From Lycocorax pyrrhopterus obiensis (Eukaryota > Chordata > Aves > Passeriformes > Paradisaeidae): a stretch of DNA of 64,000 nucleotides. The stretch is taken from contig JACSVZ010000002.1 in assembly GCA_014706295.1 (NCBI GenBank), positions 49,998,717 through 50,062,716 on the forward strand, read 5' to 3'. Position 1 is the stretch's first letter. Each line of letters opens with the position of its first letter. The notes beneath the pieces are model-generated. The model had not been told where the DNA came from. It made no database searches and was given only the letters and a program-made list of their open reading frames with translations. Of this stretch, positions 45,901 to 59,300 are shown piece by piece. A program made the translations under genes and the position numbers.

Positions 45901-48900
45901 CTAGGTTTGCATCTACTTTGCAGGTGCCTAAAGGACACCTAAGATTTTTCTCCCACCTCAAAATTGCCATCTCTGTGGAGTAAATTTATAGTTCTGGAAG
46001 TATAGTAAGGCTCTGCTGTATCCTACAGTCCCAAATCCTTGTTCTCACCACTGCATTCCAAGTCAGTAGTCAGTGGGCGTGCCATTTCTCGCCTTTTCCT
46101 CATAAGCACTGGATGGGTATTTCAGGCTTTCACTGCTCACCTCGTGCTTCTGCCACCTGTTGGTCCTGCTTGTCCCTTTTCTCTGACTCTCAAATATCCA
46201 TGAGTCCATATTCAGAAGTTGTAGTTCAGCCTTGGAGGAAGAACTAGCAGCAGCTCCTTTAACTGTGTTGCTTTATATTTCCCTTTCACGAAAATCTCCA
46301 AAGTCATGTAAGTGACCTGCAGTTGGAGCATGTCTTTCACTGCAGTTTCTCCTCTTCAGACTTCTGTGACCAGGCAGAATTTAGTGCGGATAGAAATTGT
46401 GTTGAGCATAGGCTGAGATTACTGCAAGTTCCATTCATTTTAACTGCCTTTTATATCCCAGAGATCCTTTACATAGGATGTTGCTTGACAAAGGTGTATT
46501 TTTCTATGAGTTGTAGGTGACAAAGTACAGCCTTTACCTGAGTCCAAAAAGGATTTGAGGCTACCCTGTCTTGAGGCTAAGAAAGTTTAACTCCTTAGCC
46601 ATGCTGCTGGCTTTCTTATCTGCTGACACCTGCTGAATTATACCTCAGATGCCTGTGTGCTTGACTTTCCATTATATATGTCATGGAGATGCTTTTTATT
46701 GAAGAAATGAGCAATTCCACCACTGCCTGGATATGCTGTTCAAGTGAAAGGACCCATCTGATATTCAAAAAAAGAATTTTTCACTGTTTTGGGCATTTTC
46801 CTTTTAATGTAGGAAATGTACTTTGGTGGCACTGGAAGTGCAACATCATTGTCCAGGAAGGCAGGTGAAACAGGTATTTATATGAGCAATAGCAGTGTCC
46901 TACTCAGCCTGGAGTTCTCTCTCCTTGTGCTGGGAATGACTGTGCCAGACATTTTCCTATTGGCAGTAGGGATGGGAAGGTTTGTAGACCTTGTGGATTT
47001 GCTGGCAGGCGTGATCAAGCCAACTAAAGACAGCTTGCCAAAAAAGTACCGGATCAGGCAGCCACAGTGGTTTACTGCCATGGGAGTAAAGAATCCAGCA
47101 GGCTGTTTCTCCTCTGACTTTTCTTCTTGGAGATGTTCAGAAGTTGAGCTTCTTGCTGGCCATGAATGAGAAGTGATAGGTCTTCCACTTAATGGGGCAG
47201 TGCTTTGTTTGGCATATTTCTTATTCCATGGTCAATACACCTCCCCAAGTTAGACCTTTGCCAAGAAGCACGCGGCTGCTCTACGTACTTCTCATACATT
47301 TACTCTCAGCTCTTCATTCAAGTGGCAGAGCCTCTGGAAATACCTCTTTGCTCTACAGCCTTCTTACTGAGAATGTGCACTCTGTGTTCTGCCCTTGCAG
47401 AAATGGATTCTCAGGGGCTTTTTCTTGGCAGTATGGCAGAAGCAGCTTTTTAATTGTAAGGGACACCATAATTTACAGTAGAAAAGGACTTGAGTGTGTC
47501 AGCCAAATGAACTATATTCCTGTCCCTGTGCTATTCAAGATCTCTTATAGGTCTTTGGCAAGTTCTCTTGCAAGTGTGAAAGCCCTGTTCCAAGTCTTCT
47601 AGGGAATTGCCTGCTTGTATACCATTTGGAAGCTTTCTGTAATCTAGGTGTTAGTAGGAAACCTCAGGCTGCCTCAACAAGAAGTCTGGCATCCTCTCTT
47701 TTCCCAAAATGTCAGTTTAGGTCAGTAGTCTTTAGAATAGATTAAATGTAGAAATGGTGATTCTTCAAAAGAGCCGTGTGGCCTCTGGAAGAAATGCTTG
47801 CTGTTGAAACCTAATCATGACAGAGGTTTGTGTTAACTTTCCATTGTATTTTTTATGAGAAACTCTGTGGGGCTGGAGCATTAATCTTAGTGTTGTAATT
47901 TGAAACAAGGTGAACTTCATACTTTTTGCGGTGTTTTCAGCAGGAAGATAATGCATGGTGTATTTTAATCTATAATTCATTGGCTTTTTAAAATCTTTAG
48001 TACATTGGCGGGCTGGCATTATTATGTATTGCTTATTATTTCACACTGACAACATTGTTACACTTTTTGAAACATCCTCTCTGTAGAAATCAAGTAACTG
48101 GAAAACCTGGTTGAACCAGGTGAACAGTTTGGCAAAAGAAGGCTGTGAGAACTATAGTAACACCATGCATGAAGGAACTGTAGGAAGCTGTCCCCAACTT
48201 CAGGAAATTTTCAGTTAGGTTTTTGTATCTGTCGTTATGCTTTTTTCCCCTTCTCAATAACAGACATACAGCTCTTTGTTGAAAAGTATTAAAATGGTGC
48301 TTATTTGGGGGTTTTTTGGCTCAGTTTCCTAGCAGAAGACATTTTGGAGCCTTTAGAGGCTTTAGTAGGAAAAAATTTAAATGGAAAGGCTCTGCATAAA
48401 ACAAATGTGAGACTGAAAGGTGAAATCTCAGCTGGTTGAAGTTAACCTCATTAAAACTACATGCTGTAGTTAAGAAACGTTTGTGCTAAAAGGGCTTCAA
48501 TAATTGTGGAACTGTAAATACACATTGTTAGTGAATGGACTTGAAACAAGATAGACTCATGCTCACTGTATCGATTGTCTCCAGACTCAAGAGAGTTCTG
48601 TGTTCACTTTAGGAAAAAAAAAAAGGATTCATAATAATCAATGCCCACAAGGTTTTTTTTTAAATTTTGAATTCTGCAGAAAATAAGTTTGTGAATGTTT
48701 TCACTATTATTTTTATTAGCCCTCATTAAGTGATTTCCAAAGTGCTGTATTTGTTGTGTAAAATAAACTAGCATGTTTTGGTTTTCCTTGTTCTATGTTG
48801 GCCCTTTGTTAGACATGAAACTGCTCTGAGGTAATATTAGTCAGCAGAGCACCCCCGACATTCTGTGGCACTTTGTTTTATTTTTGATTTCCAGGTTGTG

Positions 48901-49417
48901 GTGAAATTCAAGGATTTTTCTTCAACATCCCAGCTATAAAGTCTTTTTGTTGATCTGAGCAGCCTTTGAGATTAGCCTTGGGTATCAGAGTCTGAATCAG
49001 AGAATTTGCTACAGAATGCCTGTTTGCTTCCTTTTCCCCACAGTTAATGTCAATTGACTTCCATCCCAAGAGATCCTTGCCTATGGAATTGCTGGGTTGC
49101 AATCCTGTAGTCATGAACTGCAGCTATTTTAATCTAATCCAGAGTTCAGGGAAGTAGGAGGACTTTCAACTGTCCGTGTCCTCTGAGAGTTATTGGATTT
49201 TGTTGTTGTTTATTCCCCTGAATGGCACTTGAGGTTAAGGTTCCTTTGCATACTATCAGTGCTCTGTTCTCCTTGACCATTATAAATGCAATAAAAATGC
49301 AATCACTGGCATTTCCATTCCTGTAGCAAATACCTTCCTTTGCAGCTCTCTTCAGCAGGGGGATTGAAAAATCCACGTTAATGAGGAATCTGAATGAAAA
49401 CAAACATGATAAATTAT

Positions 49418-49448
49418 GTATGTGTGTATATATATATATATGTATGCA
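49418..49448. repeat. TG/TA dinucleotide tract
   Basis: A short TG segment runs into an uninterrupted TA run and then TGTATG, a simple-sequence repeat. Confidence 0.85.
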
Positions 49449-52376
49449 CACCAATACATATACCTTCAGAAAATACACTGTTCATTAGTCTCTCTGTTTT
49501 CTGTCTGTCTCCCAAGTGATAGTTCATACTACCCTATTTTTCACTTAATTTCTAGAAGTTTCAATTAGATTGTATGATTCATTGTGTTGGTATAAGCATG
49601 ATACTGTATCAGACAGTCTTCTCTCAAAAGGCTCATAGTTTAGAAGTCAGCTTATAAATGGATAAAATAGGGCGAGAGTAACAGTGGAGCACAAATGAAG
49701 AGGTCTGGAGATAAAAGCACACCACAATACGTAGCCTGGCCTGCTTGTGACATCTCTGCCTGCGGTTCTAGTCCCAGACATCTTACTGGCAATCGTGGTT
49801 GTACCAGACAGTGATGAGAATAAGGAAGACAACCCAGCCCTTGTTTAGCTGCTGACAACGAGTACTGATTTTTTTCAAGCAGTAGGAAGGGGAAGCAATT
49901 TGTTTATATTTTCATGTGGGTTAATCTAGAAGGAAAAAGAGGAAGGAGGGAGGAGGAAGATGGACTGAAATCAGCTGACCCTGCCCTTTGGAGTTCTTAC
50001 CGACTGTGACTGTGTTGAAGAGTAAGCAAAGATGACCATTCCAAAATGTTCCTGCATTGCTGCTTTGCGGAGTAGCAGGTGTGGTTCCTCTTTGTAGGGT
50101 GGTGTGTTTGTGTGTGGGAGGAGAGTCTAAAAATCTGTTTCATCTCTTTTGACAGTTGTGTATGCTTTCAAACAGAGAAGCAGGGAATGCAAATTATTTT
50201 TTTAATATACATATTTGCACCTATGTTGGAAATGGTTTTTGGAAGATATAAATTAAATGTTCTTTAAAATATAAGAGAAAAAAAACCACATTAAAGTCAA
50301 GTGACTTTGACCTTCTGTCTTGCCCTAGTGAACTTTTAGAAGTAAAAGATAAAAATGTGTTTTCTAGAACATGTAAAAATGGTAATTGTGTAGTTTGTGA
50401 TGACAGGTGATGTGAATTGTTGTTAATAAAGTATCTGTTTAAATTGTTCCAGAATGGGCACTGACAACCGTAATGAGAATTCTGTATTACTGAAACTATT
50501 ACATCACACTATCTCAAATCATTCTGTTTTGGTATCAGAATTACAGATGATACAAATCAGTTGTTTGTGTTCCTGGTTGTTCTCACTAATTTCTGTGATA
50601 TAAAATAATTAGCGCAATTTCCCCCATCCATGTGTAAACCTAGGAACAAATTAAAGTAAAATATAAATAGGTTATTAGGAAGTTACCTTAAAAACCAAAA
50701 ATAAGACCAATGCTATCATGTTCATAAAAATAGCATGAGTTCAAAGCTCACCTGTTGAAACTGGACAAATGGGCCAGAGTCTCAAATGTATGTCCTTTTA
50801 ATTATTTATGAAAACTGAGTGCCAAGAGAGAAAAGAAATACACGAGTGCTTTGAAAGATTACCATGGGAGCATGAACATTGTGCATGAGTTGAAAGATGA
50901 CTGCTTGAGCTTCCAGTTGAGTAGAAACCAATGTTAATCAATTTGAGATAAGCCTAAAAAGTCAGGCATCTGTATTCTTACTGGTCATGGAACTGCTTAT
51001 CTTCCTCCACATCCAGGGTTTGGTCTTACCTAATGTATGCTGTCCAAACCTTGTACTAAGTTAATTACACTGTTAATTGCTTTGTTTTATAATTTTCTTA
51101 TTTGCTTGTGCTTGGTAAATGTTTATTAATTGAATTGATCTCCACAGCATGTCTGTGAAGAGGTAGTATTATTAGTCTTTTATACCTGCGAAACTGTGTA
51201 CGAAGGAATTGAGGCTAAAGTTGTTGAAACTATGCATTCAGTTTTAAGAATCAGCTTCAAACATTACTGACTAACTTTCTTGGAGCATGTAATATTCAAT
51301 ACAAAATTCCAAAGGAGTTTGCATGCTCAAGAGCAGCTTCAAATTTTACAATGTGCATGCTGGTGCAGTCATCTTCAGTTCACATAAGAATTATTTTGTG
51401 CTTCCTCTTAGTACAGCAGTCCTGTATTTGTACCTGACTAACACGTCACACCTCAAGGCTTGAGATGTGCTATCCTAATAGTTGAAAACCTGGCACCACT
51501 TTCTTCCTTGTAAGCACAGCTCACTCCTAATTTCTGCTTGTCCCTCCTGCTGCTGTTCTTTGGTGGGCTGTATAATTGTATGGAGAGATCTGCTTAGCAT
51601 CTCAGTCCTCAGAGACAGCACACTCACTTGTTGGGTGGAAACTTCTGTTCATGAGCAATGTCTGTGGCATGTAGGAGGAATGTTTTAATGGAACAGGCGC
51701 GGTACAGGTGGGCTCTCTTGGGAAGTTCTCTAACCATGTCTGCCAAGTTTCTAACATAGGCAGATAAAGTAAGGAATACTAGGTATTGTAAAGGTATTTT
51801 AAGATATTGTGCTGTTTTGTTCAGTTTATGCTGCCATTTCAGCTTGAATGACTTTCTGGGTGCCTCCGGGACGATGACTTTTGGCATTGGAGGAAGTGGG
51901 GTGGACACTTCAGTTCAGAATGAATGTCAGTCACTGGGGCTGAACATGACAGAATTCATCTGTCAGTTTCCTTAAAGTGGGCTTTCTAGTGAATGCTTTT
52001 CTACTCTCCTTAGTCACTTGAATTGTTTTCTAAGCTGGTTAAAAAAAACAGGAAGGCTTTGCCAGTCCAGATTCTGGGAAAAAAATAAAAGGCTCATTTG
52101 GGTTTAGTATTGTATCTGGTGGTTTAAAAACACATTTTATTTCTGAAACTTATTTCAGAAACTCTGGTGGCTTGTGTTGGAACAACTGAACAGGTTTGCT
52201 GATACTAATTGTCTGCCTAGGTGTCTTTGTCAAAGGCAGTTCAGCTTAAGTCAAAGGCATTTTAGGTCCATGAGACTGGTACAGGTTCCTTTTGCTGTTC
52301 CTCTCCCTCTCCTGTTTCCCTATATGCGGGTAATAACTACCATCAGACAAATGTGTTGAGCAACCCAATAAGGTAA

Positions 52377-52404
52377 TCTCCCAATGAACTTCTCCCAATG
52401 AACT
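52377..52404. repeat. 14-bp direct tandem duplication
   Basis: TCTCCCAATGAACT occurs twice without a spacer. Confidence 0.95.
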
Positions 52405-54728
52405 TTTATTTGTGAGGTTTCTCTGGTAGACAAGGTGTGTGCTTGCAAAAGTTTATAATAACAGAGAGGTTTTGGAGAATGGGGAGTTACTTGTTTGCAG
52501 ATGCGGTTGTTGTTTTCTTCACGAAATGGACACAAGGCAGCTGAAATTCAGTTGATGAAAACTTTTATCTAAGATGGGATCTCTGCAGCTCTTCATGGTT
52601 TGATCTTCCCCAAAGTTTTATTGGCAGAGGTGTGGCAATTAGCAGCATGATCTGTTTCTTAACTTGTACAGCAAAGCCAGTAAGTGATGCTAACAGTAAA
52701 AGTTATTAAATTAACGTAATTTTATCTAAGCCTAATTATATCCATCCTGTAGGATTTACCAGTGTAACTATCTGAAAGTGTGTGGCTTGTGTAAAAAAAA
52801 TCTTGTCTAATGTTGATCAAAGTGTTTTTTACTGGAGCAACTGCTACTTCTTTGTTGCTCTCAAATGTTTTCCTAACTTAAGCAGGCAAGCTGAAGGCAT
52901 CTTTACTAAGTGACTCTCAATCATCCAATGATGAAAGAACACCTTTGTGCTTCATAGAGATACTTGAGACTGAAGAATAGTTATTAGCTTGTTTTAGGGC
53001 AGGTGTTTATTCAAGTTTGTCAGTCGAAGTCCACAGATCAGTTTTTCAAACATGGAAGTAAGAACATTTAGAATGTTAGAATCTGTTAATATATCAAGGT
53101 CTCTATGCACAGTATGTCACATAGCTTTAGATAGCTTGGTAGTTGAAAATGCCAAGGGAATTTTCAAAACTTCTCAATCTCCAGCCAATTTTCCGAACAT
53201 TTGGTTCCTGTTTTACAGAAGCAGACTTATGAAAAGTGTGTATGAAAAGATGCTATTCTAGACTATTTTAGTATTCTTATGATACCTGGAAAGATAAAGA
53301 GACTCCTTTCTGAGCTACTGAGACTGAAATCAGTCTATACAGTAGGATATTATCAGCGTCATTGTCTTAAAAGTCACCCATGCCATCTCAGAGGTAGAAA
53401 TTCAGATCGTGAAGCACTGGAAATTTCCTCCCCTGGCCCCCGACAGATACCACTTTAAAAGTAAGTAATAAGGCCTGACCCAAGGATAAACAAGTAGATT
53501 TTGCAAAGACTGAGAGCTACAGAAGATTCAGGAAAAATGCCAGTTACAGAGACTAACAGACAGCAGAATGTACATTCAAAGAAAGAATTAAATATGACCT
53601 TTGCAACGTCTGCCCACTACGGCTGGGAACAGAATGAGGTTATTATTGCAAGTACCATGCTGAAGAAACAATTAGGTTTTGTGTCTTTGTCATTGGTGGG
53701 GTTGTTGTGATCTATTATTTATAGCTTGTGTGTGTACATTTGCTTGTTTGTTGTTGTTTGGTATCAGCACTTTCCCTAGATCCAGTGTCTTGTGATAGAG
53801 GCTGTCCATTTCACCATGTAGCTTTTGCAGTTGTCCTTCCTTGAGTTCATTTTGTTTAAGTATTGCTCTGTTCCCCTCATCCTATACTTAGACTTTGAGC
53901 AGCTGTACTTTTTAAGCTGCCTGGGCTAATTTCCTTCCCTGTCTTCTCTAACTCATTTGTGTCCTGAGTCAGCCGCTGGACTGTGCTGCCTTGGTGCTTG
54001 TATGGCCCCACAGTGAGGCAGACTAGGGAACTTGCTCACTGAAACTATTCATCTTGGCCAGTTTATTTTATTCTCAGTTTAGCCCCTCCCTGTTGTGACT
54101 TAGTGCTCAGCTGTACCAGTGCTAGAATGAGAGAGGTCAGTAGGAGTGAGTGGGAGTTGCCAGTTAACCTATTATATGAAAAGCTGAGTAAGTACTTGAG
54201 CTTATCCTGGCCATTTATCCCACGCAGAGCTGAAGCTGCTGTCTGTTCCTAATTTACAGCTGATTGTTTATTAACCCACAAAGCCAAAAGGGTAACAGTA
54301 GTTTTTTCTTTCGGTCCAGAATGATCTGCATCTTTTGCTTCGGTCTCTGATAGATAAGAAATGAAGCTTTTGAATTCACTGAGACAAAGACGTAGTTTTT
54401 TGTTGTCCTTCAAAAAAATAATTGTAATCCCCATCATTTTACTGCATGCCGTTAGAGATTTCTGAGGGATAAAAGACACCTGAGAAACAGTATCCCTTCC
54501 AGAGTCTACTAATGTTAAATTGTGATGCGTGTTGTATCAGAAAATAGTTAAAATTTTTTTAGGGAAACATTTTGAGAAAAGGATTTAGGAACAAAAAGTG
54601 AAACAAAGTTGCAGAGTTTTTGTTGCTCCTGAGTTTCTGTACCAGCTTTGAAATTCCCTTTTTTCACAGGGAAATTTTTTGTTGTGAAATTTTTGTCAAA
54701 AGACCTATAAAAGTAGAAAAAAATGAAT

Positions 54729-54770
54729 TTGACTAGTGCTTTGACTAGTGCTTTGACTAGTGCTTTGACA
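54729..54770. repeat. 12-bp tandem repeat, about 3.5 copies
   Basis: The unit TTGACTAGTGCT occurs three times exactly and is followed by a partial copy (TTGACA). Its multiple-of-three period makes a repetitive open frame, which I do not regard as coding. Confidence 0.95.
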
Positions 54771-57700
54771 TGCCTGCTACCATATATAAATCAAGCAAAT
54801 TTTTGTACTTTTAGGCCAGCACTTGTGTACTTTATTAACAGACATGCTTTGAATAAACAGTTCTCTGTTTCAAAACAGAAAACAAGTCCAAAATCACATT
54901 CAACATCTTTATTTTCTCATACAGTGTTGTGCTATTGTTTTGTCATCCCATTATGTACAGATTTGTAGATACTACTGGAGAGAGCATCAAGGCAGTAGAG
55001 CAAGTGAGCATTCCAAAGTTGTGATAGAAAGATTTCAAGTGTTTCAGTCTGAAGAGGGGAAGAACTCAACCACAGGAATTAACTCCTGGGTGAAAAAATT
55101 GATTTCACAAAAGGCTGGGTAATTCCCTTGCTTGCAGACAGTACCCTTTCTGGTGTTGAGTTATTCTCAGTGCTGAACTCAGCCTTATGACTTTTCTTCC
55201 AAAAAAAGACTCCTAGGGCCTTGCAAAATGTTGGAAATCCTTAAATTTAACTCATGAAAGTGTCATCTCTGTTAGCAGTCTGCGGGAAGTGAGGGATTTA
55301 TTTTCTTTGCCTCCATTTCCAGACTCATTGAACTTCAGTTTAAAAAACAACAAACCTGAAGACACACACAAAAAAGAGAAACCTATGAAAACCTCCCACA
55401 ACTCCACTGTAAAACTGAGAGGGGCTTCTGCTGCTGCGGTTTGCTTCCATATTAAGTCTGTCTGTCATGTTTGGTATATTCTCACCAGCTTCCTGAGGTG
55501 GAACTGAGACTTCCAGGGCTCTCTGTGAGTCTGTCTAGCTAGAAGACTTGAAGGATAAGAATAAGTAAAGGTTATGAATGAAAACTAACAAACAATATAG
55601 ATAGATGTCTTGTGTGTATTTTTCTTCCTCTCCTTGAGAGATTTTTTTCTGCTGGGTCTCAGCTGAACCAAGCTCAGTTGGATTCAAGTCCAAAGAGAGG
55701 GTAATGTAATTACCCAGTTGATGAGGCTCTGGATGTTAGCTGTGTGCTGAGCACATAAAGATGTTAAAAATGCAGTGGGCCTAAAGCCCCCTAGAATTGT
55801 TTATAGTGTTCTTGCCTTTAGGAATGCAGTAGCTGAACTTGTCCATATTTGGTCAAAGGGCTGTGTGTTCCGTGGGGAGCCTTGAACATGCACTACTCAG
55901 TCGAAGGAATTAACACTAGAGAGAGATCTAAGAAATTTGTAATCACAAGCTTGGTCTGAGAAGGTAAGCAACAACAGCAACAAAACAGCTTATATGTGTG
56001 CTCTGTCAGATATATCAGTTTTGGGTCTGGAGGCAGCGCTGTCTGAATTGAGAATTTAGTGAAGCTCTAGTGTTGCTTTTGTAGGGGAGAGTCAAGCCTT
56101 ACAAAAGCATGAGAGATTGTTTGAAGGCATCTGCATGTGCATGACTGTTATGTGTCTTGTTAGCATAGTAAAATACTTTCTCCTGAATTGGGAAACAGCA
56201 GTTGGAGTTCTGTCATTTTTTGATTGTCTCTACAGAAACAGTGACTTTTGGTAGACAGAATTGGTAAACATCCCTACAGAGAGATTGGAAAGGGAAGGGA
56301 AAAATTGAACAGTATTTTTCCTCCTCGGGCAGTGTGGACTTCTGACTTCTATACCATATGAAGAGAAGTTACTTCATACTTTGTTTCAGTGTGCATATGT
56401 GATCATGCAGTTGAGAAGGAGAACAGTAAGTGAAATGTGGTTTACAGATAACTTTGAAAAAGTGTCACCTGCCAAAAATCCCACATAACATTTTTTTTTT
56501 TACCGGTCAACGAAGTAATAAAACAATTTTCAGAAAGTATTAGTTTATAGGACAAGTGGTTTGTAGATGTGAACTAATTGTTGAAATTAGGGAAGATGGA
56601 AAGTTCTCTGTGTCTGGACTATGTCAAATGGATTTTAAATATAGTCTGTCCCTTCTCTTTCTCTTTTGAAGTAAAAAATTGTTATTCCTTAGATAAAGGA
56701 TTTTCTCTTACTGCTCAGGATGCATTACTAGATGATGTTAAGGTGCTAGAAATATCTGTCATGTAGTCCATGCTGTTTCCTAATTTTAAATGCAATACTT
56801 TAAGGCAGACTAAAGATGACAGCATCTACTTAGCAAAGGTGACTTCATCTCCTTTTAATTTTTTTCTCTATGGTGTACAGGAGTGAACTAGGAATACTTG
56901 AAATTCAAACATTTTTCTGTATTTTTGTGTTCATGGCCTGTATGTGTCAATTTGTAATGTTTCTGTAGTTTGTTCCCTAGGAAAAAAAAATTGGTAAGTA
57001 AAGGATGGGGATGCAAAGTACTTTTTCTCTGCTTTAACATAGGTGTTTGTGTATTTATGTAACTGATAATAATACAGGACTTGTATAAGCTTACTTTTCC
57101 ATTTGCTTTTCCAGAGTATGTATTGCATATTTACTCTGATTGTTTTGGTTCTATGAGACTTTCTTAAATGTTGGGGTATTTGTGGACAAACAAATGAGGT
57201 TATGACCTGAGCATCTTTGCAGTTGTTTGTACCACCTGCTTTAACATGGTGCTGCTGGGCCAAATTACTTCTTAGTATTTCAAGGTTTCTCTCCACAAAA
57301 TCCTGCTCTGACAAGGATCTTCTCCCTCTGAAGAGCTGTACAAGTTTGTGTGGCAGAAGGGTGTGTTCTGGGTGTAAATGGTTCTTTCCGTCTTCATTTT
57401 TTCTAGCTGGTCAAATACTCATGGACTTCATGGAAGGGTTTGTTCCCTCTGCTCTCTGGAAGGAGAAGAAATAGGTGGTTGTAATTTCATCTTTCTCTTC
57501 TGGCTGCCACTGGCAATTGTGACAGATGGTGTTGGAGATACACATGTTGAAATGTGTTATGTACAGTATCTCTTTACAGCATCCTTGAGCTAAGGCACTC
57601 AGAATCTATTAGATGTTCCTATATCATACTGCAGGTACTGCATCCAAATTCTGTGGTGTTACACTGATGAGCCACAAAGGTATGTGAGAGATCTTGTTCT

Positions 57701-57869
57701 GCGTAGCAGTGTTGAGATCTAGTAAGTTTGCCATCAAATTTGTAGTAGTAGCGTACCCTCATGCTTCCAAACTGCTCATGTATACAAACACAGCAGACAT
57801 AATTTCCTTCACTGTAATTAGGAGATCAGGGACTGTAAACCATGAAGCATCTTTTTAGAGTGCAGCCAC

Positions 57870-57910
57870 CAAGAATTTGATTTGTCAAGAATTCGATTTG
57901 TCAAGAATTC
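57870..57910. repeat. 16-bp tandem repeat, about 2.6 copies
   Basis: The unit CAAGAATTCGATTTGT is at 57886-57901, preceded by a copy with one change (57870-57885) and followed by a 9-base partial copy. Confidence 0.95.
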
Positions 57911-59220
57911 CTAGCTTTTTGTTCTGATTGACCACTCAGCCTCTTAAATGCTTTTTTGTTACGGTTTTTATTTGTTCTGTAGTTAGTAAAATACATGTCT
58001 TCTCTGTGTGATGCCTCCATTTCAGTTGCACTCTGCCAGTCAGGGAGGACATTCTGCCATCTATCCTGTTGGCCTCTCTCTGAAAGAGGCACTTGATCCT
58101 GACTGCTCATTTACTATGAGAGATTATGTTTTTCCTTTCAAGAAGGAAATGTTCAACTGGACTGATTCTCTCCATGTGGTTGATATGTTTTGTCATATTA
58201 CCTTCCTGATGCAATTATTGAAGATACTTAAGGATTCTGTCAAGCTTCACCTTGTGTTTGGAGTTCTAGACTTGAAGCGAAGCCTGGACTTGATGACCTT
58301 GTTCTTTGATTTGATAGCAAACTTGAGTTCATTTTTTTTAAAAAGGGGCCTTTCTTGGTAACCTGAGTTTTTGCAGGAAAGCAAAATCCAGACATTGTTT
58401 TCAAATGGTTTTCTTGCTTAGAATTGTCTTAGCTTCTGCCCAAGATTTTAATTAAATTTGCAACCATATACCAGTGTGAAACCAGCAGTTACTTGTCAGT
58501 ATTCTTCCCTGGTCCTTCTGCTGGGCATCTTTGGCTGTCATGTGAGAATAGTTCCATCATGAGTGGTCTGAAAACAAGCTCAGCGAAGTTCAGATTTTTC
58601 TCCAATACGAATTATCCTCACTGTGTCTTTTCTTTCATTGTTGAAGTTCTTGTAACCTTAAGACTCAGAAATGTACCTCACACTTCTTAGCTCCATGTGA
58701 AAATACTGGAAAAGACAAAACAACAACCCCCAGACTTTCAGGGCTGATTACTTAAGGCACATATGTTAAGATGAAAATTCGTCTTGAGGAGTTCCATTTA
58801 GTGACAAATAGCTCTTGCTTTGGTAAATAATTTGAAATTCTGAGCTTTATTTTAGAACATTTTTATTATCAGGGTGCAGGTCTCAGAATTGAATGCAAAC
58901 AGCTGCTAGAGGATTGTTATATGAAATATGTTTCCAATTAGACACAAAAATAAAAATTATGACACTATTAAATTTGTCAAGTTGGAAATTGCTTGGAATT
59001 GTTCATTTTTGGGGAAAAAAGGTAGGTTTTTTTTCTTATGGTGAAATGACAGTTCAAGGTCTTGTGATTCTACACATGATGTGCAATTCTACACAAAAAT
59101 GCAGCATTTTTGTAAGTTATATTAAATATTTGAAAGTAGGTATGTTGAAAGATGCTTGTAAGAGTTTTAAAACCTTGATGTATGTTACATCCTGTTTAAC
59201 AGTATTTTACATTTGTTTAG

Positions 59221-59300
59221 GTTCCTCTAAAGAAGGAGGAGCTGGAGCTGTGGATGAGGATGATTTTATTAAGGCATTTACAGATGTTCCTACTGTACAG
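59221..59300 (+). CDS. CLASP2: CLASP2 exon, end of linker and entry into TOG2 (partial CDS)
   Basis: An 80-base exon after an ACATTTGTTTAG acceptor and before a GTAAGA donor. Its first two bases complete a Gly codon with the G of the previous exon. It reads SSKEGGAGAVDEDDFIKAFT then DVPTVQ, in phase 0 at the end. 'KEGGAGAVDEDDFIKAFTDVP' is the conserved motif just before the second TOG domain of CLASPs. CLASP2 is indicated by 'SKEGGAGAVDED' (CLASP1 has 'AKEGAGAVDEE' as recalled). The next exon should begin with IYSSRE-like codons and was not seen in the remaining window. Confidence 0.97.

Larger units (their letters stand above)
43785..59220 (+). other. CLASP2: CLASP2 intron (15.4 kb)
   Basis: A phase-1 intron. 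It contains a probable fragment of an ancient sauropsid repeat (45625-45900), a (TA)n tract (49418-49448) and three short tandem duplications (52377-52404, 54729-54770, 57870-57910). The 46.6-47.7 kb part is less AT-rich than its flanks and carries overlapping open frames of 117 and 136 codons (46816-47169 and 47192-47602) with no similarity that I recognise. No other exon is supported. Confidence 0.75.

Noticed and set aside
46816..47602. Open frames as an intronic gene
   Set aside because: No recognised domain, no start context or splice structure, and separate frames; kept only as a compositional observation.
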